A stretch of 64,000 bases of DNA from positions 35,036 to 99,035 of the forward strand of contig JAFMCA010000003.1 in assembly GCA_017858055.1 (NCBI GenBank), given 5' to 3'. How positions within the stretch are numbered: position 1 is the stretch's first letter; every line of letters begins with the position of its first letter. Shown here one piece after another: positions 17,133 through 27,114 of this stretch. The position numbers and the translations under genes were made by a program. The stretch is from Flavobacteriaceae bacterium (GTDB lineage Bacteria; Bacteroidota; Bacteroidia; Flavobacteriales; Flavobacteriaceae). The notes under the pieces are model-generated. The model ran no database searches. It had not been told where the DNA came from and saw only the letters and a program-made list of their open reading frames with translations.

Positions 17133-18092
17133 ATGAATTCAAATTTGGTGCTTCATGTTGATGAAAATCATCCCCTTCTCCTAGAGGGACTGGAAAAAAT
17201 TGGATATGAAAATCATCTTGCTTATGATACCCCATTAGAGAACCTACTCGAGGGAATCCATCGCTATCAAGGTGTGGTCATTCGAAGTCGCTTCCCCCTA
17301 GATAAGGTTTTTATAGACAAGGCAACTTCTCTTAAATTTATAGCACGAGTCGGTGCTGGCTTGGAAAATATTGATCTTGAATACGCTCAAAAAAAAGAAA
17401 TAGCGCTACTTGCTGCTCCCGAAGGAAATCGAAATGCAGTAGGTGAACACGTATTGGGGATGTTACTCGCATTGACAAATAAATTGCGATCTGCCCACCT
17501 CAGTATTCAAAATGGAAGATGGGAAAGAGAAGCTCACCGAGGCACGGAGCTTGAAGGTAAAACTATAGGAATAGTTGGTTATGGAAATACTGGGAAAAGT
17601 TTTTCAAAAAAACTCAAAGGCTTTGATGTTGAGGTTCTATGCTACGATATCAAGTCCAAGGTAGGGGATGAAAATGCTACGCAAGTTTCTTTATCCGAGC
17701 TTCAAAAACGCGCTCAAATATTGAGCCTCCATGTTCCTCAAACTCCCCAAACCACAGCAATGTTCAATAGTTCATTTATTGAACAAATGTCCAATCCCTT
17801 TTGGTTTCTCAATAGTGCTCGTGGAAAAGCTGTCGTTACTGAAGATCTTGTCCAAGGTCTAAAAACTGGAAAAATACTAGGTGCAGGACTTGATGTTTTA
17901 GAGTACGAATCGTCTTCTTTTCACTCCATCTTCAATCAAACAAATCGACCTAAAGCTCTGGATTATTTACTCACTTCCGATCGAGTTTTATTAAGTCCAC
18001 ATGTCGGTGGGTGGACGACAGAAAGCCATGTCAAACTCGCTCAAACAATTTTGGATAAGATCACAGCCTTAGGAATTCACAAGGCTTTCTAA
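17133..18092 (+). CDS. D-2-hydroxyacid dehydrogenase (phosphoglycerate dehydrogenase-like)
   Basis: 319 residues, NAD-dependent. The Rossmann dinucleotide motif GIVGYGNTGKSFSKK is followed by the catalytic residues of the family: Arg in LNSARGKAV, Glu in DVLEYES and His in LLSPHVGGWT. The C-terminal ACT domain of classical SerA is missing, so it belongs to the short form. Serine biosynthesis (3-phosphoglycerate oxidation) is the likeliest role in Bacteroidota, but other 2-keto acids are possible. It is the last gene of the ribF-serS-rsmA-mgtE direction and overlaps the convergent lysC gene by 24 bases. Confidence 0.88.
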   Translation: MNSNLVLHVDENHPLLLEGLEKIGYENHLAYDTPLENLLEGIHRYQGVVIRSRFPLDKVFIDKATSLKFIARVGAGLENIDLEYAQKKEIALLAAPEGNRNAVGEHVLGMLLALTNKLRSAHLSIQNGRWEREAHRGTELEGKTIGIVGYGNTGKSFSKKLKGFDVEVLCYDIKSKVGDENATQVSLSELQKRAQILSLHVPQTPQTTAMFNSSFIEQMSNPFWFLNSARGKAVVTEDLVQGLKTGKILGAGLDVLEYESSSFHSIFNQTNRPKALDYLLTSDRVLLSPHVGGWTTESHVKLAQTILDKITALGIHKAF

Positions 18093-19337
18093 TACAAATT
18101 GTGCTGTTTCCTGCGTTCTTTGTTCTAAAAGAATTTGTCTGCCATTTTTTTGAATAAAATGTATTGCTTCATCATTAAAATGACGGATGGTAAATAAATC
18201 GACGTGTTCTTTGACCTCCACGTTAAAACGAGATCGAAGTACCAAAACCAATTCCTCCAATCGCTTGTATTTGTTGTTTACACAAACTGAAAAACTGATG
18301 GCAGAGTTTTGAATCAACTCCACTGGCATCTGATATTCGTGAAGTAATCCGAAGATGTAACTAATGTTTTCCTCTACAATAAACGAAAAGTCGATGGAGG
18401 ATAAACGAATTAGTACTTGGTCTTTTTTAACAATATAACAAGGAATTAAAGGTTCAATTGTTTTTCCTTTTGAAACCGCAGTTCCTGGATTTTCTGGATT
18501 TTCAAAAGATTTTACGTAAAGAGGAATTTCTTTTCTCTGAAGTGGCTGAAGTGTCTTGGGGTGAATTACTGAAGCTCCATAAAACGCCAATTCGATAGCT
18601 TCTCTATAGGATATTTGATTCAGCAATGCCGTATTCTCAAAAATTCTTGGATCCCCATTAAGAACACCAGGTACATCTTTCCATATTGTTACAGATTCTG
18701 CGTTTAATGCATAAGCAAAAATTGCAGCGCTGTAATCAGATCCTTCACGCCCCAAAGTGGTGGTAAAATTATTGGAATTACTTCCAATAAATCCTTGGGT
18801 TACGATGAGCTGATGTCCTTTGGTTTCTGATTTGATTTGAATTTGGGTTTCTTCCCAATTCAAATTTGCCGCTCGGTAATAATCGTCTGTTTTAATACAA
18901 TTTCGAGCGTCTAACCAAAAACTATCCCACCCCTTAAATAAAAAGTAATGATAGATAATGGTAGTGGATAGAAGTTCTCCAAAACTCACTACCTGATCGT
19001 AAACAAAACTATAATTGGGTGCTTTATTATTTCTTAAAAAGGCTTGTAACTCTTCAAAATAAGCAGCTACTTTATTACTAACTTCTGTATGATGTATTCC
19101 AAACAAATCGGTGATGATGTTGCTATGGAATTCTTTTAAATCGAAAACCTCTTGAGGAATTTGTTTTTTATTTTTAAAATAAGCATCAATAATTACTTCC
19201 AGTGCATTGGTCGTTTTTCCCATCGCGGAAATAACCACTAAGGTGTTTTGATAGCCAACTGTTTCCAAGACACGAACCAAATTTTTGACTCCTGCTGCGT
19301 CTTTTACTGATGCTCCTCCAAACTTAAATACTTTCAT
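18069..19337 (-). CDS. lysC: Aspartate kinase
   Basis: 422 residues. It phosphorylates aspartate, the first step to Lys, Thr, Met and diaminopimelate. The N-terminus MKVFKFGGASVKDAAGVKNL is the ATP-binding KFGGxS motif. TQGFIGSNSNNFTTTLGREGSDYSA is the aspartate/nucleotide site, and WKDVPGVLNGDPR follows. The C-terminal quarter is a degenerate ACT region that could give feedback control. It is monofunctional, with no homoserine dehydrogenase fusion. It is translationally coupled to the upstream acetyltransferase gene (4-base overlap), and its 3' end overlaps the convergent dehydrogenase gene. Confidence 0.93.
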   Translation of the reverse strand: MKVFKFGGASVKDAAGVKNLVRVLETVGYQNTLVVISAMGKTTNALEVIIDAYFKNKKQIPQEVFDLKEFHSNIITDLFGIHHTEVSNKVAAYFEELQAFLRNNKAPNYSFVYDQVVSFGELLSTTIIYHYFLFKGWDSFWLDARNCIKTDDYYRAANLNWEETQIQIKSETKGHQLIVTQGFIGSNSNNFTTTLGREGSDYSAAIFAYALNAESVTIWKDVPGVLNGDPRIFENTALLNQISYREAIELAFYGASVIHPKTLQPLQRKEIPLYVKSFENPENPGTAVSKGKTIEPLIPCYIVKKDQVLIRLSSIDFSFIVEENISYIFGLLHEYQMPVELIQNSAISFSVCVNNKYKRLEELVLVLRSRFNVEVKEHVDLFTIRHFNDEAIHFIQKNGRQILLEQRTQETAQFVLESLVNS

Positions 19338-19819
19338 TTTTGTATGTTTTTAATATAGGCTTCCATTTCAGAACGGTGCATTTGTACAGTACACCATTCA
19401 TAAAGAACCGTCGCCCCACTTTTTTCATAAAAATCAACAGCTGGTTTGTTCCAATCAAGCACATTCCAATCGATTCGTTCTACCCCTTTTTCATAAGCAC
19501 TTTGAATGAATTTTGAATACAATTGGGTTCCAATTCCTTGACCTTTGTATGCTTCTGATACAATCAAATCTTCTAAATGAAAAGTAGGACCTTTCCATGT
19601 AGAAAAACGTGGGTAATAAAGTGCCATACCTACTACTTTTTGGTTGAGCTCCGCTACCAGACATTGAAATAAGGGTTGTTCACCAAAACCGTATTTTTCA
19701 ATATCTGTTAAAGTCAGTTTTGCACTATCGGGCTCCTTCTCAAATGCAGCTAATTCTCGAATCAACTCCAATATGGCAGAGCTGTCAGAAACCTCAGCAA
19801 ATCTGATGTTAGCTTTCAT
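19334..19819 (-). CDS. GNAT family N-acetyltransferase
   Basis: 161 residues with the acetyl-CoA loop of the GNAT fold, LIVSEAYKGQGIGTQL (R/QxxGxG/A type), preceded by VGMALYYPRFSTWKG and followed by WNVLDWNKPAVDFYEKSGA. The pattern resembles spermidine/spermine or thialysine acetyltransferases, but the acceptor cannot be fixed from sequence alone. It is the first gene of the pair with lysC, sharing a 4-base overlap. The coupling to lysine-pathway aspartokinase makes a small amine or amino acid acceptor plausible. Confidence 0.85.
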   Translation of the reverse strand: MKANIRFAEVSDSSAILELIRELAAFEKEPDSAKLTLTDIEKYGFGEQPLFQCLVAELNQKVVGMALYYPRFSTWKGPTFHLEDLIVSEAYKGQGIGTQLYSKFIQSAYEKGVERIDWNVLDWNKPAVDFYEKSGATVLYEWCTVQMHRSEMEAYIKNIQK

Positions 19820-19910
19820 AGATTAAAATTAAGTTGCAAAAATAGCTTTTCGATCTCGCATCACCTCAAGTTCAAAAAAATATCACATCTTTTAGGGAAA
19901 TGTTAAAAAA

Positions 19911-20690
19911 TCAGCCCTTACTTTCTAACCAACGTGTGACCGTTTCAAAAAAGAGGATGGGTTTCTCCGCATGCAGCCAATGCCCAGCCCCTGGTATTGT
20001 TACTTGTTCTGCGTTGGGAAAAAAATGCTTGATTACAGGAGTGTCCGCATCTAAAATGTAATCCGATACCCCTCCTTTTACAAAAAGACAAGGATGGGTT
20101 GCATGTGATCCATCACTTAGAGTTGCCCCTATAGCTTCACTAGCATTTTTAAGGACGTCGATATTGATTCTCAAACCGAGTTTTCCGTTGGTAACCCAGT
20201 ATAAATTTTTTAATAAAAATTGCCGGATAGCGACTTCAGAAACCGTTTTAGCAAGCTGAGCATCGGCTTCGGCTCTGTCTTTTATTTGGTCAAAATTTAG
20301 CTCCGAAAGCCCTTTTAAAATTTGTTGATGATGGGGCATGTACACTTTTGGTGCAATATCTGCGACTACAAAGGCTTGAACCAATTCAGGATAGGAGCAT
20401 GCAACCTGCATGACGGTTTTTCCTCCCATAGAATGACCCAATAGCAAAACCTTTTCGAGCCGATGCGTCTCACAATAGTTCACAACATCCTCTGCCATAA
20501 CTTCATAGGAAAAACTTGAACTCCAAAAGCTTCTTCCATGATTTCTTTGATCGATTAGGTGAACTCGATAGCCTAATGCCATCCAGTTTTTTGCATGCGA
20601 TTTCCAATTATCACTCATTCCCAAAAAACCGTGTAGAATTAATAAGTCCCTGCCAGAATCGCCGAATATGGTGCTGTGAAGTAAACTCAA
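19911..20690 (-). CDS. Alpha/beta-fold hydrolase (YbfF-like esterase)
   Basis: 259 residues of the alpha/beta-hydrolase fold. The oxyanion region is [15 protein letters not shown], the nucleophile elbow is [12 protein letters not shown], and the catalytic His is in [12 protein letters not shown] cap of about 60 residues lies between. The family includes short-chain acyl esterases such as YbfF; the natural substrate is unknown. There is no signal peptide, so it should be cytoplasmic. The start overlaps the pdxJ stop by 4 bases, so it is co-translated with pdxJ. Confidence 0.85.
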   Translation of the reverse strand: MSLLHSTIFGDSGRDLLILHGFLGMSDNWKSHAKNWMALGYRVHLIDQRNHGRSFWSSSFSYEVMAEDVVNYCETHRLEKVLLLGHSMGGKTVMQVACSYPELVQAFVVADIAPKVYMPHHQQILKGLSELNFDQIKDRAEADAQLAKTVSEVAIRQFLLKNLYWVTNGKLGLRINIDVLKNASEAIGATLSDGSHATHPCLFVKGGVSDYILDADTPVIKHFFPNAEQVTIPGAGHWLHAEKPILFFETVTRWLESKG

Positions 20691-21403
20691 AATTTTAAAC
20701 GCTGAAGATACATGGGAATTACATTTTCAAATCCCAGATACAAACTCTCACAGATTAACGCATGACCGATAGAAACCTCCAAGAGATTGGGGAGGTGTTG
20801 TGCAAAGTAGCGAACATTTTCTAGGCTTAAATCGTGTCCGGCATTGATGCCAATACCTAATTCATTTGCTCGTTCAGCCGCTTTTACGAAGGGAGCAATA
20901 GCTTTTTCAGGGTTGGAAGGAAATGCTTTTGCATAGGACTCGGTGTAAAGCTCAATCCGATCTGTTCCGGTTTCTTTTGCACCTTCTATCATTTGGATAT
21001 CAGGATCAACAAAAATAGAAGTTCGTATCCCTTCTGCCTTGAATTGATTAATGATTCCCATCAAATACTTTTTGTTTTTCACTGTATCCCAACCTGCATT
21101 GGATGTTAGCGCATCTGCAGCATCAGGAACTAAGGTTACTTGAGTAGGTCGTATGGCAAGCACCATTTCCATAAACTCTGAAATAGGATTTCCCTCAATG
21201 TTGTACTCCGTGTAAACTACTTTAGGTAGCGCATAGGCATCCTCGTATCGGATATGCCTTTGATCGGGACGTGGATGGATTGTAATTCCCTGAGCTCCAA
21301 ATTTTTGAAGATCTTTTGCTACTTCGAGTACATTAGGAACATTTCCTCCTCTTGAATTTCTTAGTGTTGCAACCTTATTGATGTTTACACTTAGTGCTGT
21401 CAT
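20687..21403 (-). CDS. pdxJ: Pyridoxine 5'-phosphate synthase
   Basis: 238 residues, normal for PdxJ, which condenses 1-deoxyxylulose 5-phosphate with 3-amino-1-hydroxyacetone phosphate in the DXP-dependent vitamin B6 pathway. Family segments: [17 protein letters not shown] (phosphate and substrate Asn/Arg), [12 protein letters not shown] with the active-site His and Arg residues, [25 protein letters not shown] and [13 protein letters not shown]. It heads a two-gene unit with the esterase and is divergent from nadK. Confidence 0.96.
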   Translation of the reverse strand: MTALSVNINKVATLRNSRGGNVPNVLEVAKDLQKFGAQGITIHPRPDQRHIRYEDAYALPKVVYTEYNIEGNPISEFMEMVLAIRPTQVTLVPDAADALTSNAGWDTVKNKKYLMGIINQFKAEGIRTSIFVDPDIQMIEGAKETGTDRIELYTESYAKAFPSNPEKAIAPFVKAAERANELGIGINAGHDLSLENVRYFAQHLPNLLEVSIGHALICESLYLGFENVIPMYLQRLKF

Positions 21404-21515
21404 CTGATTTTTTTTGTAAATGTATTGGCTTCTGTGGAAATGTGAAATAAAAAGCTTGATTTTTAGCCCTATTGGTAATTTACCCCCTCAATCAAATTGA
21501 TTCTCAAGAGTTTTG

Positions 21516-21523
21516 TACCTTTG
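21516..21523 (+). promoter_or_regulatory. Candidate -7 box for the nadK-bamA gene cluster
   Basis: TACCTTTG matches TAnnTTTG and lies 17 bases before the chosen nadK ATG. A TTG sits 16 bases upstream of it, slightly short of the usual 19-21. It also argues that the first in-frame codon at 21472 is not the start. Confidence 0.4.
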
Positions 21524-21540
21524 ATTCAAGATTTGAGACC

Positions 21541-22422
21541 ATGTATATCGCTTTATATAGTGCATTTTATTCAGAAGAAACACTGCAATACTTAAAAGCT
21601 ACCATCGCCTATTTAGAGCAAAACGGTCATCGTTTTACCATCATCCATCGTCTAAAAAAACAACTTCAAGCAGAAAACCAAGGCTACACGTATTTTGACG
21701 AAGAAACCCCACTTAAAAAGGATATCGATTTTCTTTTTTCTATTGGTGGAGATGGAACCATTCTCAGAGCAGTTACCTTAGTAAGAGATACCGAAATCCC
21801 TATTTTGGGAATTAATACAGGTCGGCTTGGGTTTCTTACCTCTTTGCATCGCGATGCCTTAAATGAAGGGCTAAACCTATTTTTTCAAAAGAAATTCAGT
21901 TATATTTCTCGTTCGCTGCTCCAAGTACGAACCGATGAATCCCATCCCATTTTAGAAGAAACTGGATTTGCACTCAATGAGGTGAGTGTGAATAGAAAAA
22001 ACACAACTTCCATGTTAAGTATCGAAACGGAATTGGATGGACAACCACTCACTACCTATTGGTCTGACGGACTAATAATTGCAACTCCAACAGGTTCCAC
22101 AGGATATTCTTTAAGTAGTGGAGGCCCTATAGTTTCTCCCAATTCCCAATGTTGGATCTTGAATCCTATAGCTCCGCATAACATTAATATGCGGCCTTTG
22201 ATTGTCCCTGATTGTACCGAAATTAAAATTAGGGTTCAAGGAAGAAGTAAATACCACTTACTTTCTCTTGATTCTAGGATCTTGACTCTGGAAAATGGCA
22301 ACAACATCTATCTCAAAAAAGCACCGTTTGTTGTCAAGACTGTTCAGCTCGATGGAGCTACTTTCTTCAGTACTTTAAGGGAAAAACTATTTTGGGGTCA
22401 AGACAAGCGAAACACACAATAA
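21541..22422 (+). CDS. nadK: NAD kinase
   Basis: 293 residues from the ATG at 21541. I prefer this start because MYIALYSAFYSEE begins the conserved first strand and the bases before it carry a promoter-like box. The enzyme makes NADP from NAD and ATP. Motifs: the GGDGT loop (69-73, FSIGGDGTILRA), NEVSVNRKNT, and the glycine-rich PTGSTGYSLSSGGPI. It heads a same-strand cluster with DUF6089, uppS, bamA and two ompH genes, the common flavobacterial arrangement. Confidence 0.96.
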   Translation: MYIALYSAFYSEETLQYLKATIAYLEQNGHRFTIIHRLKKQLQAENQGYTYFDEETPLKKDIDFLFSIGGDGTILRAVTLVRDTEIPILGINTGRLGFLTSLHRDALNEGLNLFFQKKFSYISRSLLQVRTDESHPILEETGFALNEVSVNRKNTTSMLSIETELDGQPLTTYWSDGLIIATPTGSTGYSLSSGGPIVSPNSQCWILNPIAPHNINMRPLIVPDCTEIKIRVQGRSKYHLLSLDSRILTLENGNNIYLKKAPFVVKTVQLDGATFFSTLREKLFWGQDKRNTQ

Positions 22423-22487
22423 AATCATCCTTTTCGGGTTACTAATATACTTGCAACTAGCTCGTTAGTTTGAGTTTTGCTTTACCC

Positions 22488-23195
22488 ATGATTAAAAATG
22501 TCTTCTTGCTTACTGTTTTTTTTATATCCTCAAATTGTTTTGCACAATTTCATGAGGTCGGTTTGTTTTTAGGTGGGAGCAATTATATCGGGGATATTGG
22601 AACGGATCGATATATAGATCCCAATTCTCCTGCAATAGGTTTACTTTACAAATGGAACGTAACCAATCGATATTCTTTACGGGGCGGTTTTACTTTAACA
22701 AAATTAGTAGAGACCGAATACAACAACAGTGACATTAATCGATTCAACCGATCATATAAAGTAGATAACAGTATCCAAGAGGCCCTTGTTGGGATTGAAG
22801 TTAATTTTAAAGAATTTAATCTTCACGATGCCGATTTTAACTTTACACCCTACTTTTTTTATGGAATAAGTTATTTTAGATACGAACAATATTTCATTAC
22901 CCCTACAGGGCCCTTTAGCCCTCCAACATACAATAATTACGGAAAAGACGAAAAAATCGCTGTACCTTTCACATTGGGTGTTAAGCTAAATCCTAATCCG
23001 CTTTTTATCATAGGATTTGAATTAGGTGCACGTTATACCTTAACGGATAATCTAGATGGAAGTAACCCTGAAAATGAATATGCAAATGAATTGGGCTATA
23101 AATTTGGAAATGTCGCGAATAATGACTGGTATATTTTTATGGGTTTCACAATTTCATTTACCTTTGGCGATCTTCCATGTTATTGCAAAGAATAA
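22488..23195 (+). CDS. DUF6089 family outer-membrane protein
   Basis: 235 residues. The ATG at 22488 gives a clean signal peptide (MIKNVFLLTVFFISSNCFAQ), unlike the TTG at 22470. The mature part, FHEVGLFLGGSNYIGDIG then alternating aromatic strands up to DWYIFMGFTISFTFGD, reads as a small outer-membrane beta-barrel. This family commonly sits between nadK and uppS/bamA in Bacteroidota. Its function is unknown. Placement next to bamA and ompH suggests envelope biogenesis, but that is context only. The uppS start follows its stop without a gap. Confidence 0.85.
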   Translation: MIKNVFLLTVFFISSNCFAQFHEVGLFLGGSNYIGDIGTDRYIDPNSPAIGLLYKWNVTNRYSLRGGFTLTKLVETEYNNSDINRFNRSYKVDNSIQEALVGIEVNFKEFNLHDADFNFTPYFFYGISYFRYEQYFITPTGPFSPPTYNNYGKDEKIAVPFTLGVKLNPNPLFIIGFELGARYTLTDNLDGSNPENEYANELGYKFGNVANNDWYIFMGFTISFTFGDLPCYCKE

Positions 23196-23915
23196 ATGAG
23201 TAAAATACCTAAACATGTAGCCATCATCATGGACGGAAACGGTCGATGGGCAAAATTACAGGGTAAAAATCGGGTTACAGGTCATCAGCAAGGAGCTAAG
23301 TCTGTAAAGGAAATTGTGGAAGAAGCCGTCGCTCAAGGCATTGAATACCTTACCTTGTATGCCTTTTCAACTGAAAATTGGAGTCGTCCTAAAGATGAGG
23401 TCAACTTACTGATGAAATTATTAGTCAGTTCCCTGAGAAAAGAGTTTCACCGAATGGTTGACAACAATATTCGCCTGGTTTCTATTGGAAATATTGACGC
23501 ACTTCCAACTCCAGTTAAGGACGAGTTGCTCAGTGTAATTGAAAAAACAAAAAACAACACCGGTATGGTGCTTACTTTGGCTTTAAACTACGGCGGAAAA
23601 GAGGATCTAACTCAAGCAATGCGGACCATCGCTGATAAAGTTAAAAATAGTATAATTTCCCCTGAAAAAGTTGACGAATCCACCATAAATGAGCATCTTT
23701 ACACGCGAAATTTACCTCCTGTAGATCTCCTCATCAGAACAAGCGGTGAAGAACGGATAAGTAATTTTTTGTTGTGGCACATTGCCTATACAGAATTGTA
23801 TTTCACTAAAACGCTTTGGCCTGATTTTAAAAAAGAAGATCTAAAAGAAGCATTATTGAATTACGCTAAACGAGAAAGAAGATTTGGAAAAACGAGCGAA
23901 CAACTCACATCATAA
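23196..23915 (+). CDS. uppS: Isoprenyl transferase (undecaprenyl diphosphate synthase)
   Basis: 239 residues of the cis-prenyltransferase family. It extends farnesyl diphosphate to the C55 carrier used for peptidoglycan and other glycans. Signatures: IIMDGNGRWAKLQGK (catalytic Asp), GHQQGAKSVKEIV, LYAFSTENWSRP and the C-terminal LLIRTSGEERISNFLLW, followed by AYTELYFT. The gene begins exactly at the DUF6089 stop and overlaps bamA by 32 bases, so translation is probably coupled. Confidence 0.96.
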   Translation: MSKIPKHVAIIMDGNGRWAKLQGKNRVTGHQQGAKSVKEIVEEAVAQGIEYLTLYAFSTENWSRPKDEVNLLMKLLVSSLRKEFHRMVDNNIRLVSIGNIDALPTPVKDELLSVIEKTKNNTGMVLTLALNYGGKEDLTQAMRTIADKVKNSIISPEKVDESTINEHLYTRNLPPVDLLIRTSGEERISNFLLWHIAYTELYFTKTLWPDFKKEDLKEALLNYAKRERRFGKTSEQLTS

Positions 23916-26448
23916 GCCATTTTATGGCTCTTTTCTTTTAGGGCTCTTCCTTTTGGTTGGCTTAGGCATACAGGCTCAAACCTCGGGTTTTGTCAAGGGA
24001 AGGTCGTATGTGATTGATTCTATAAAGGTATCAGGACTGAAGAGCTTTAATGCTCAAACCGTTATTTCTTACAGTGGACTGAGAAAAGGTCAATCCATTA
24101 GCCTTCCTGGTGAAGAAGTTAGTGGAATAATTAATAAACTCTGGGGACTAGAATTGTTTAGTGACATCAATTTTTATGTGACTAAAGTTCAAGGAAATAA
24201 TATCGATCTAGAAATAGAAATTGTAGAACTTCCTACGCTTACTGAAGTAAAAGTCAACGGACTAAAGAAAGGGAAAACCGAAGCCATAATCAAGGATACA
24301 GAACTGACCGCTGGAAAAAAACTATCGGAAAGTTTTTTAACCAATACCAAAAATTACATCCAGAATAAATTTAAAAAGGAAGGGTTTTTAAACACCAAGG
24401 TTACCCTGAATACAGTTGTAGATACTGTAGGGTTGAATACTTATAAAATGGTTGTTAATGTGGATAAGGGACCGCGTGTCAAGATTGACGAAATTAATTT
24501 TGAAGGAAATGAGATCTACAAAACCAAAAAACTTCAAAATAAACTCAAAAAAACCAAACATACGAAATCGGTTCGTTTTTGGAAAAAATCTAAATTCAAC
24601 GAAGATGATTTTAATGACGATCTGACACGCTTAATCGATTTTTACAAAGAAGAAGGATATCGTGATGCAAGAGTCTTGTCGGACACCCTCATAAGAAATC
24701 CAGACAATCCCAAATCCGTTATTTTGAATTTAGATATTGAGGAGGGAAAAAAATACTATTTCGGAGAAATCAATTATATTGGAAATACGGTATACGGTAA
24801 CAGTGTCTTACAGCAAATTTTAGGCCTTAAAAAAGGAGATACCTATAACGGCGTACTCCTCAAAAAACGGATTGCGGACACTTCAAAACCCGACGGTAAC
24901 GACATAACTAATTTATATCAAAACAGCGGCTATTTGTTTTCAAACATCAATGCTGTAGAAGTCAGTGCGGTAAATGATACCATCAATTTTGAAATTCGAA
25001 TTACCGAAGGGAAACAAGCAAACTTCAACAAAATTTCGATTAAAGGAAATACCAAAACAAACGATCATGTCATTTACCGTGAATTGCGAACCAAACCCGG
25101 GGAGTTATACAGTAAAGATAAATTGGTTAGAACCGTTCGTGAACTAGGTCAATTGGGCTTTTTTGATGCAGAACAGATTAATCCAGAAATGGAAAACGTG
25201 GATCAAAATGCAGGAACAATCGATGTAAAATTTGATCTCGTTGAGTCAGGTGCAAGCCAAATAGAACTTCAAGGAGGTTATGGACAAGGAGGTTTTATTG
25301 GAACTTTGGGACTGTCTTTTAATAATTTTTCCATGCGAAATATTTTTGATGGAAAATCCTATAAACCCCTTCCTATGGGAGACGGACAAACCCTCGCCTT
25401 GAGACTCCAAGCCAGTCAGTTTTACAATACCTATAGTTTTAACTTTTCAGAACCGTGGTTAGGTGGTGAACAACCCGTCCAATTTTCAACGTCCTTGCAG
25501 CACACCATTCAATATCGTTATGATTACTTTACTGGTCTTGCAGATAAAACCCAATCCTTTCAGATTAGTGGTGTCACATTAGGTTTAGCAAAACGCCTTC
25601 AAATCCCAGATGATTTTTTCCAACTTTCACAGGCACTTTCCTATCAGTACTATAACCTACAGAACTACTTCACAGGTCTTTTTACCTTTGGTAATGGAGA
25701 AGCAAATAACTTGGCTTATACCATAAGCCTCTCAAGAAATAACACGCGGATAAACCCAATCTTCCCAACTGGAGGTTCCTCCTTTAACATTAGTGCAAAA
25801 CTAACCCCACCCTATTCTTTGATTTCTGGAGTTGATTACGCGAATTTGGGAGATTTGCCAGAATTTCAAGATGCAAATGGAAACCCCCTTATTGATGAAA
25901 TTGACCAAGAACGCTTTCGTTGGTTAGAGTTTTACAAAATCAAATTCAATGGTACTTGGTACACTCCGATAATAGATAAGTTGGTCCTAAAAACACAAGC
26001 TGATTTCGGATTTATAGGGTCCTATAATAAAGACCGTGGTAATATTCCTTTTGAACGCTTTTTTATTGGAGGAGACGGAATGGTAAACTACACCCTTGAC
26101 GGTCGAGAAACCATTGCCCTCAGAGGGTACCCCAATCAATCTTTATCTGGAAACGATGGTTCTATTCTTTACAATAAATTCTCGCTCGAACTTCGCTATC
26201 CCATCACTTTAAAACCAAGTGCTTCAATCTATGCACTCTCCTTTTTAGAAGCAGGTAATGGATATGATAGTTTTAGAGAGTTTGACCCATTCAATTCCAA
26301 GCGATCTGCTGGTGTTGGAGTTCGAATATTCATGCCTGCTTTTGGATTACTAGGTATTGATTTTGGATACGGATTTGACAACGCCGATTCTAACGTGACA
26401 ACCCCTAACGGTTGGGAAACACATTTTGTTATAGGACAACGTTTTTAA
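23884..26448 (+). CDS. bamA: Outer-membrane protein assembly factor BamA
   Basis: About 854 residues. There is no in-frame ATG near the 5' end; the best start is the TTG at 23884, which gives a basic n-region and the signal core FLLGLFLLVGLGIQAQ. Several POTRA domains follow (about 40-440; repeated units such as INEINFEGNEIYKTKKL-like and ISIKGNTKTNDHVIYREL). Then comes the 16-strand barrel (GGYGQGGFIGTLGLSFNNFS onward) ending in a C-terminal Phe (FVIGQRF). It inserts beta-barrels such as SprA and TolC into the outer membrane. The gene overlaps uppS by 32 bases and is followed by two OmpH genes, a typical layout. Confidence 0.95.
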   Translation: MEKRANNSHHKPFYGSFLLGLFLLVGLGIQAQTSGFVKGRSYVIDSIKVSGLKSFNAQTVISYSGLRKGQSISLPGEEVSGIINKLWGLELFSDINFYVTKVQGNNIDLEIEIVELPTLTEVKVNGLKKGKTEAIIKDTELTAGKKLSESFLTNTKNYIQNKFKKEGFLNTKVTLNTVVDTVGLNTYKMVVNVDKGPRVKIDEINFEGNEIYKTKKLQNKLKKTKHTKSVRFWKKSKFNEDDFNDDLTRLIDFYKEEGYRDARVLSDTLIRNPDNPKSVILNLDIEEGKKYYFGEINYIGNTVYGNSVLQQILGLKKGDTYNGVLLKKRIADTSKPDGNDITNLYQNSGYLFSNINAVEVSAVNDTINFEIRITEGKQANFNKISIKGNTKTNDHVIYRELRTKPGELYSKDKLVRTVRELGQLGFFDAEQINPEMENVDQNAGTIDVKFDLVESGASQIELQGGYGQGGFIGTLGLSFNNFSMRNIFDGKSYKPLPMGDGQTLALRLQASQFYNTYSFNFSEPWLGGEQPVQFSTSLQHTIQYRYDYFTGLADKTQSFQISGVTLGLAKRLQIPDDFFQLSQALSYQYYNLQNYFTGLFTFGNGEANNLAYTISLSRNNTRINPIFPTGGSSFNISAKLTPPYSLISGVDYANLGDLPEFQDANGNPLIDEIDQERFRWLEFYKIKFNGTWYTPIIDKLVLKTQADFGFIGSYNKDRGNIPFERFFIGGDGMVNYTLDGRETIALRGYPNQSLSGNDGSILYNKFSLELRYPITLKPSASIYALSFLEAGNGYDSFREFDPFNSKRSAGVGVRIFMPAFGLLGIDFGYGFDNADSNVTTPNGWETHFVIGQRF

Positions 26449-26502
26449 AGATAAAAATCTTACCCCTTATACTATCTAAGACAATATTTCGTTATACAGT
26501 TT

Positions 26503-27099
26503 ATGAAATACCACCTACAATCCGCTTTTTTGGTAACAGCCTTATCGCTTCTGTCCTTCAACGTTCAGGCCCAACGAGGAACCACTGTGGGTTATATAGA
26601 TATGGCCTATATTCTGGAATCTGTAGAGGAATACAAAAAAGCCAGTCAACTCCTTGATTCCAGTATAGCGAAATGGAAAAAAGAAATTGAACTTAAAAAA
26701 CTCCAGCTAAGTCAATATCAAGATCAATTGAATGCTGAGCGCATCATTTTAACTCCTGAACTCATTAGTGATCGAGAATTAGAAATTCAAGATTTTGCCT
26801 CTGATATTATTTCCCTACAAGAAAAACGTTTTGGCCCCTCAGGAGACATGATAATACAACGTTCCAAATTAATACAACCCCTTCAAGATCAGGTCATGAC
26901 TATTGTAAAACAAATTGCTGAAGAAAAAAAATACGATTTTATTTTTGATCGATCTTCTACATCAACTATGTTGTATTCCGCAAAAAATTACGATATTAGC
27001 ACCCTTGTTATTCAACGAATTAACCGACAACAAAGAATACAAAACAGAAAAGAACAAATTGAAAAACTAAAAACAAAAGCTTCTGCTTTAAAAAACTAA
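26503..27099 (+). CDS. OmpH/Skp family periplasmic chaperone (first copy)
   Basis: 198 residues: signal peptide (MKYHLQSAFLVTALSLLSFNVQAQ), the family opening VGYIDMAYILESVEEYKKAS, a long Lys/Glu/Gln-rich coiled-coil (about 50-130) and the closing strand segment YDFIFDRSSTSTMLYSAKNYDIS. Skp-type trimers hold unfolded outer-membrane proteins in the periplasm and deliver them to BamA, encoded just upstream. It carries an extra C-terminal basic helix (NRQQRIQNRKEQIEKLKTK) not present in the second copy. Confidence 0.93.
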   Translation: MKYHLQSAFLVTALSLLSFNVQAQRGTTVGYIDMAYILESVEEYKKASQLLDSSIAKWKKEIELKKLQLSQYQDQLNAERIILTPELISDRELEIQDFASDIISLQEKRFGPSGDMIIQRSKLIQPLQDQVMTIVKQIAEEKKYDFIFDRSSTSTMLYSAKNYDISTLVIQRINRQQRIQNRKEQIEKLKTKASALKN

Positions 27100-27114
27100 T
27101 ATTCACACCCACTT

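Noticed and set aside
21472..21540. 23-codon N-terminal extension of NAD kinase
   Set aside because: The extension holds a TACCTTTG promoter-like box, and the conserved first strand starts at the ATG at 21541.
26412..26657. An 81-codon frame overlapping the bamA end and ompH start
   Set aside because: It is out of frame with both flanking genes, each of which has clear family features and a good start.
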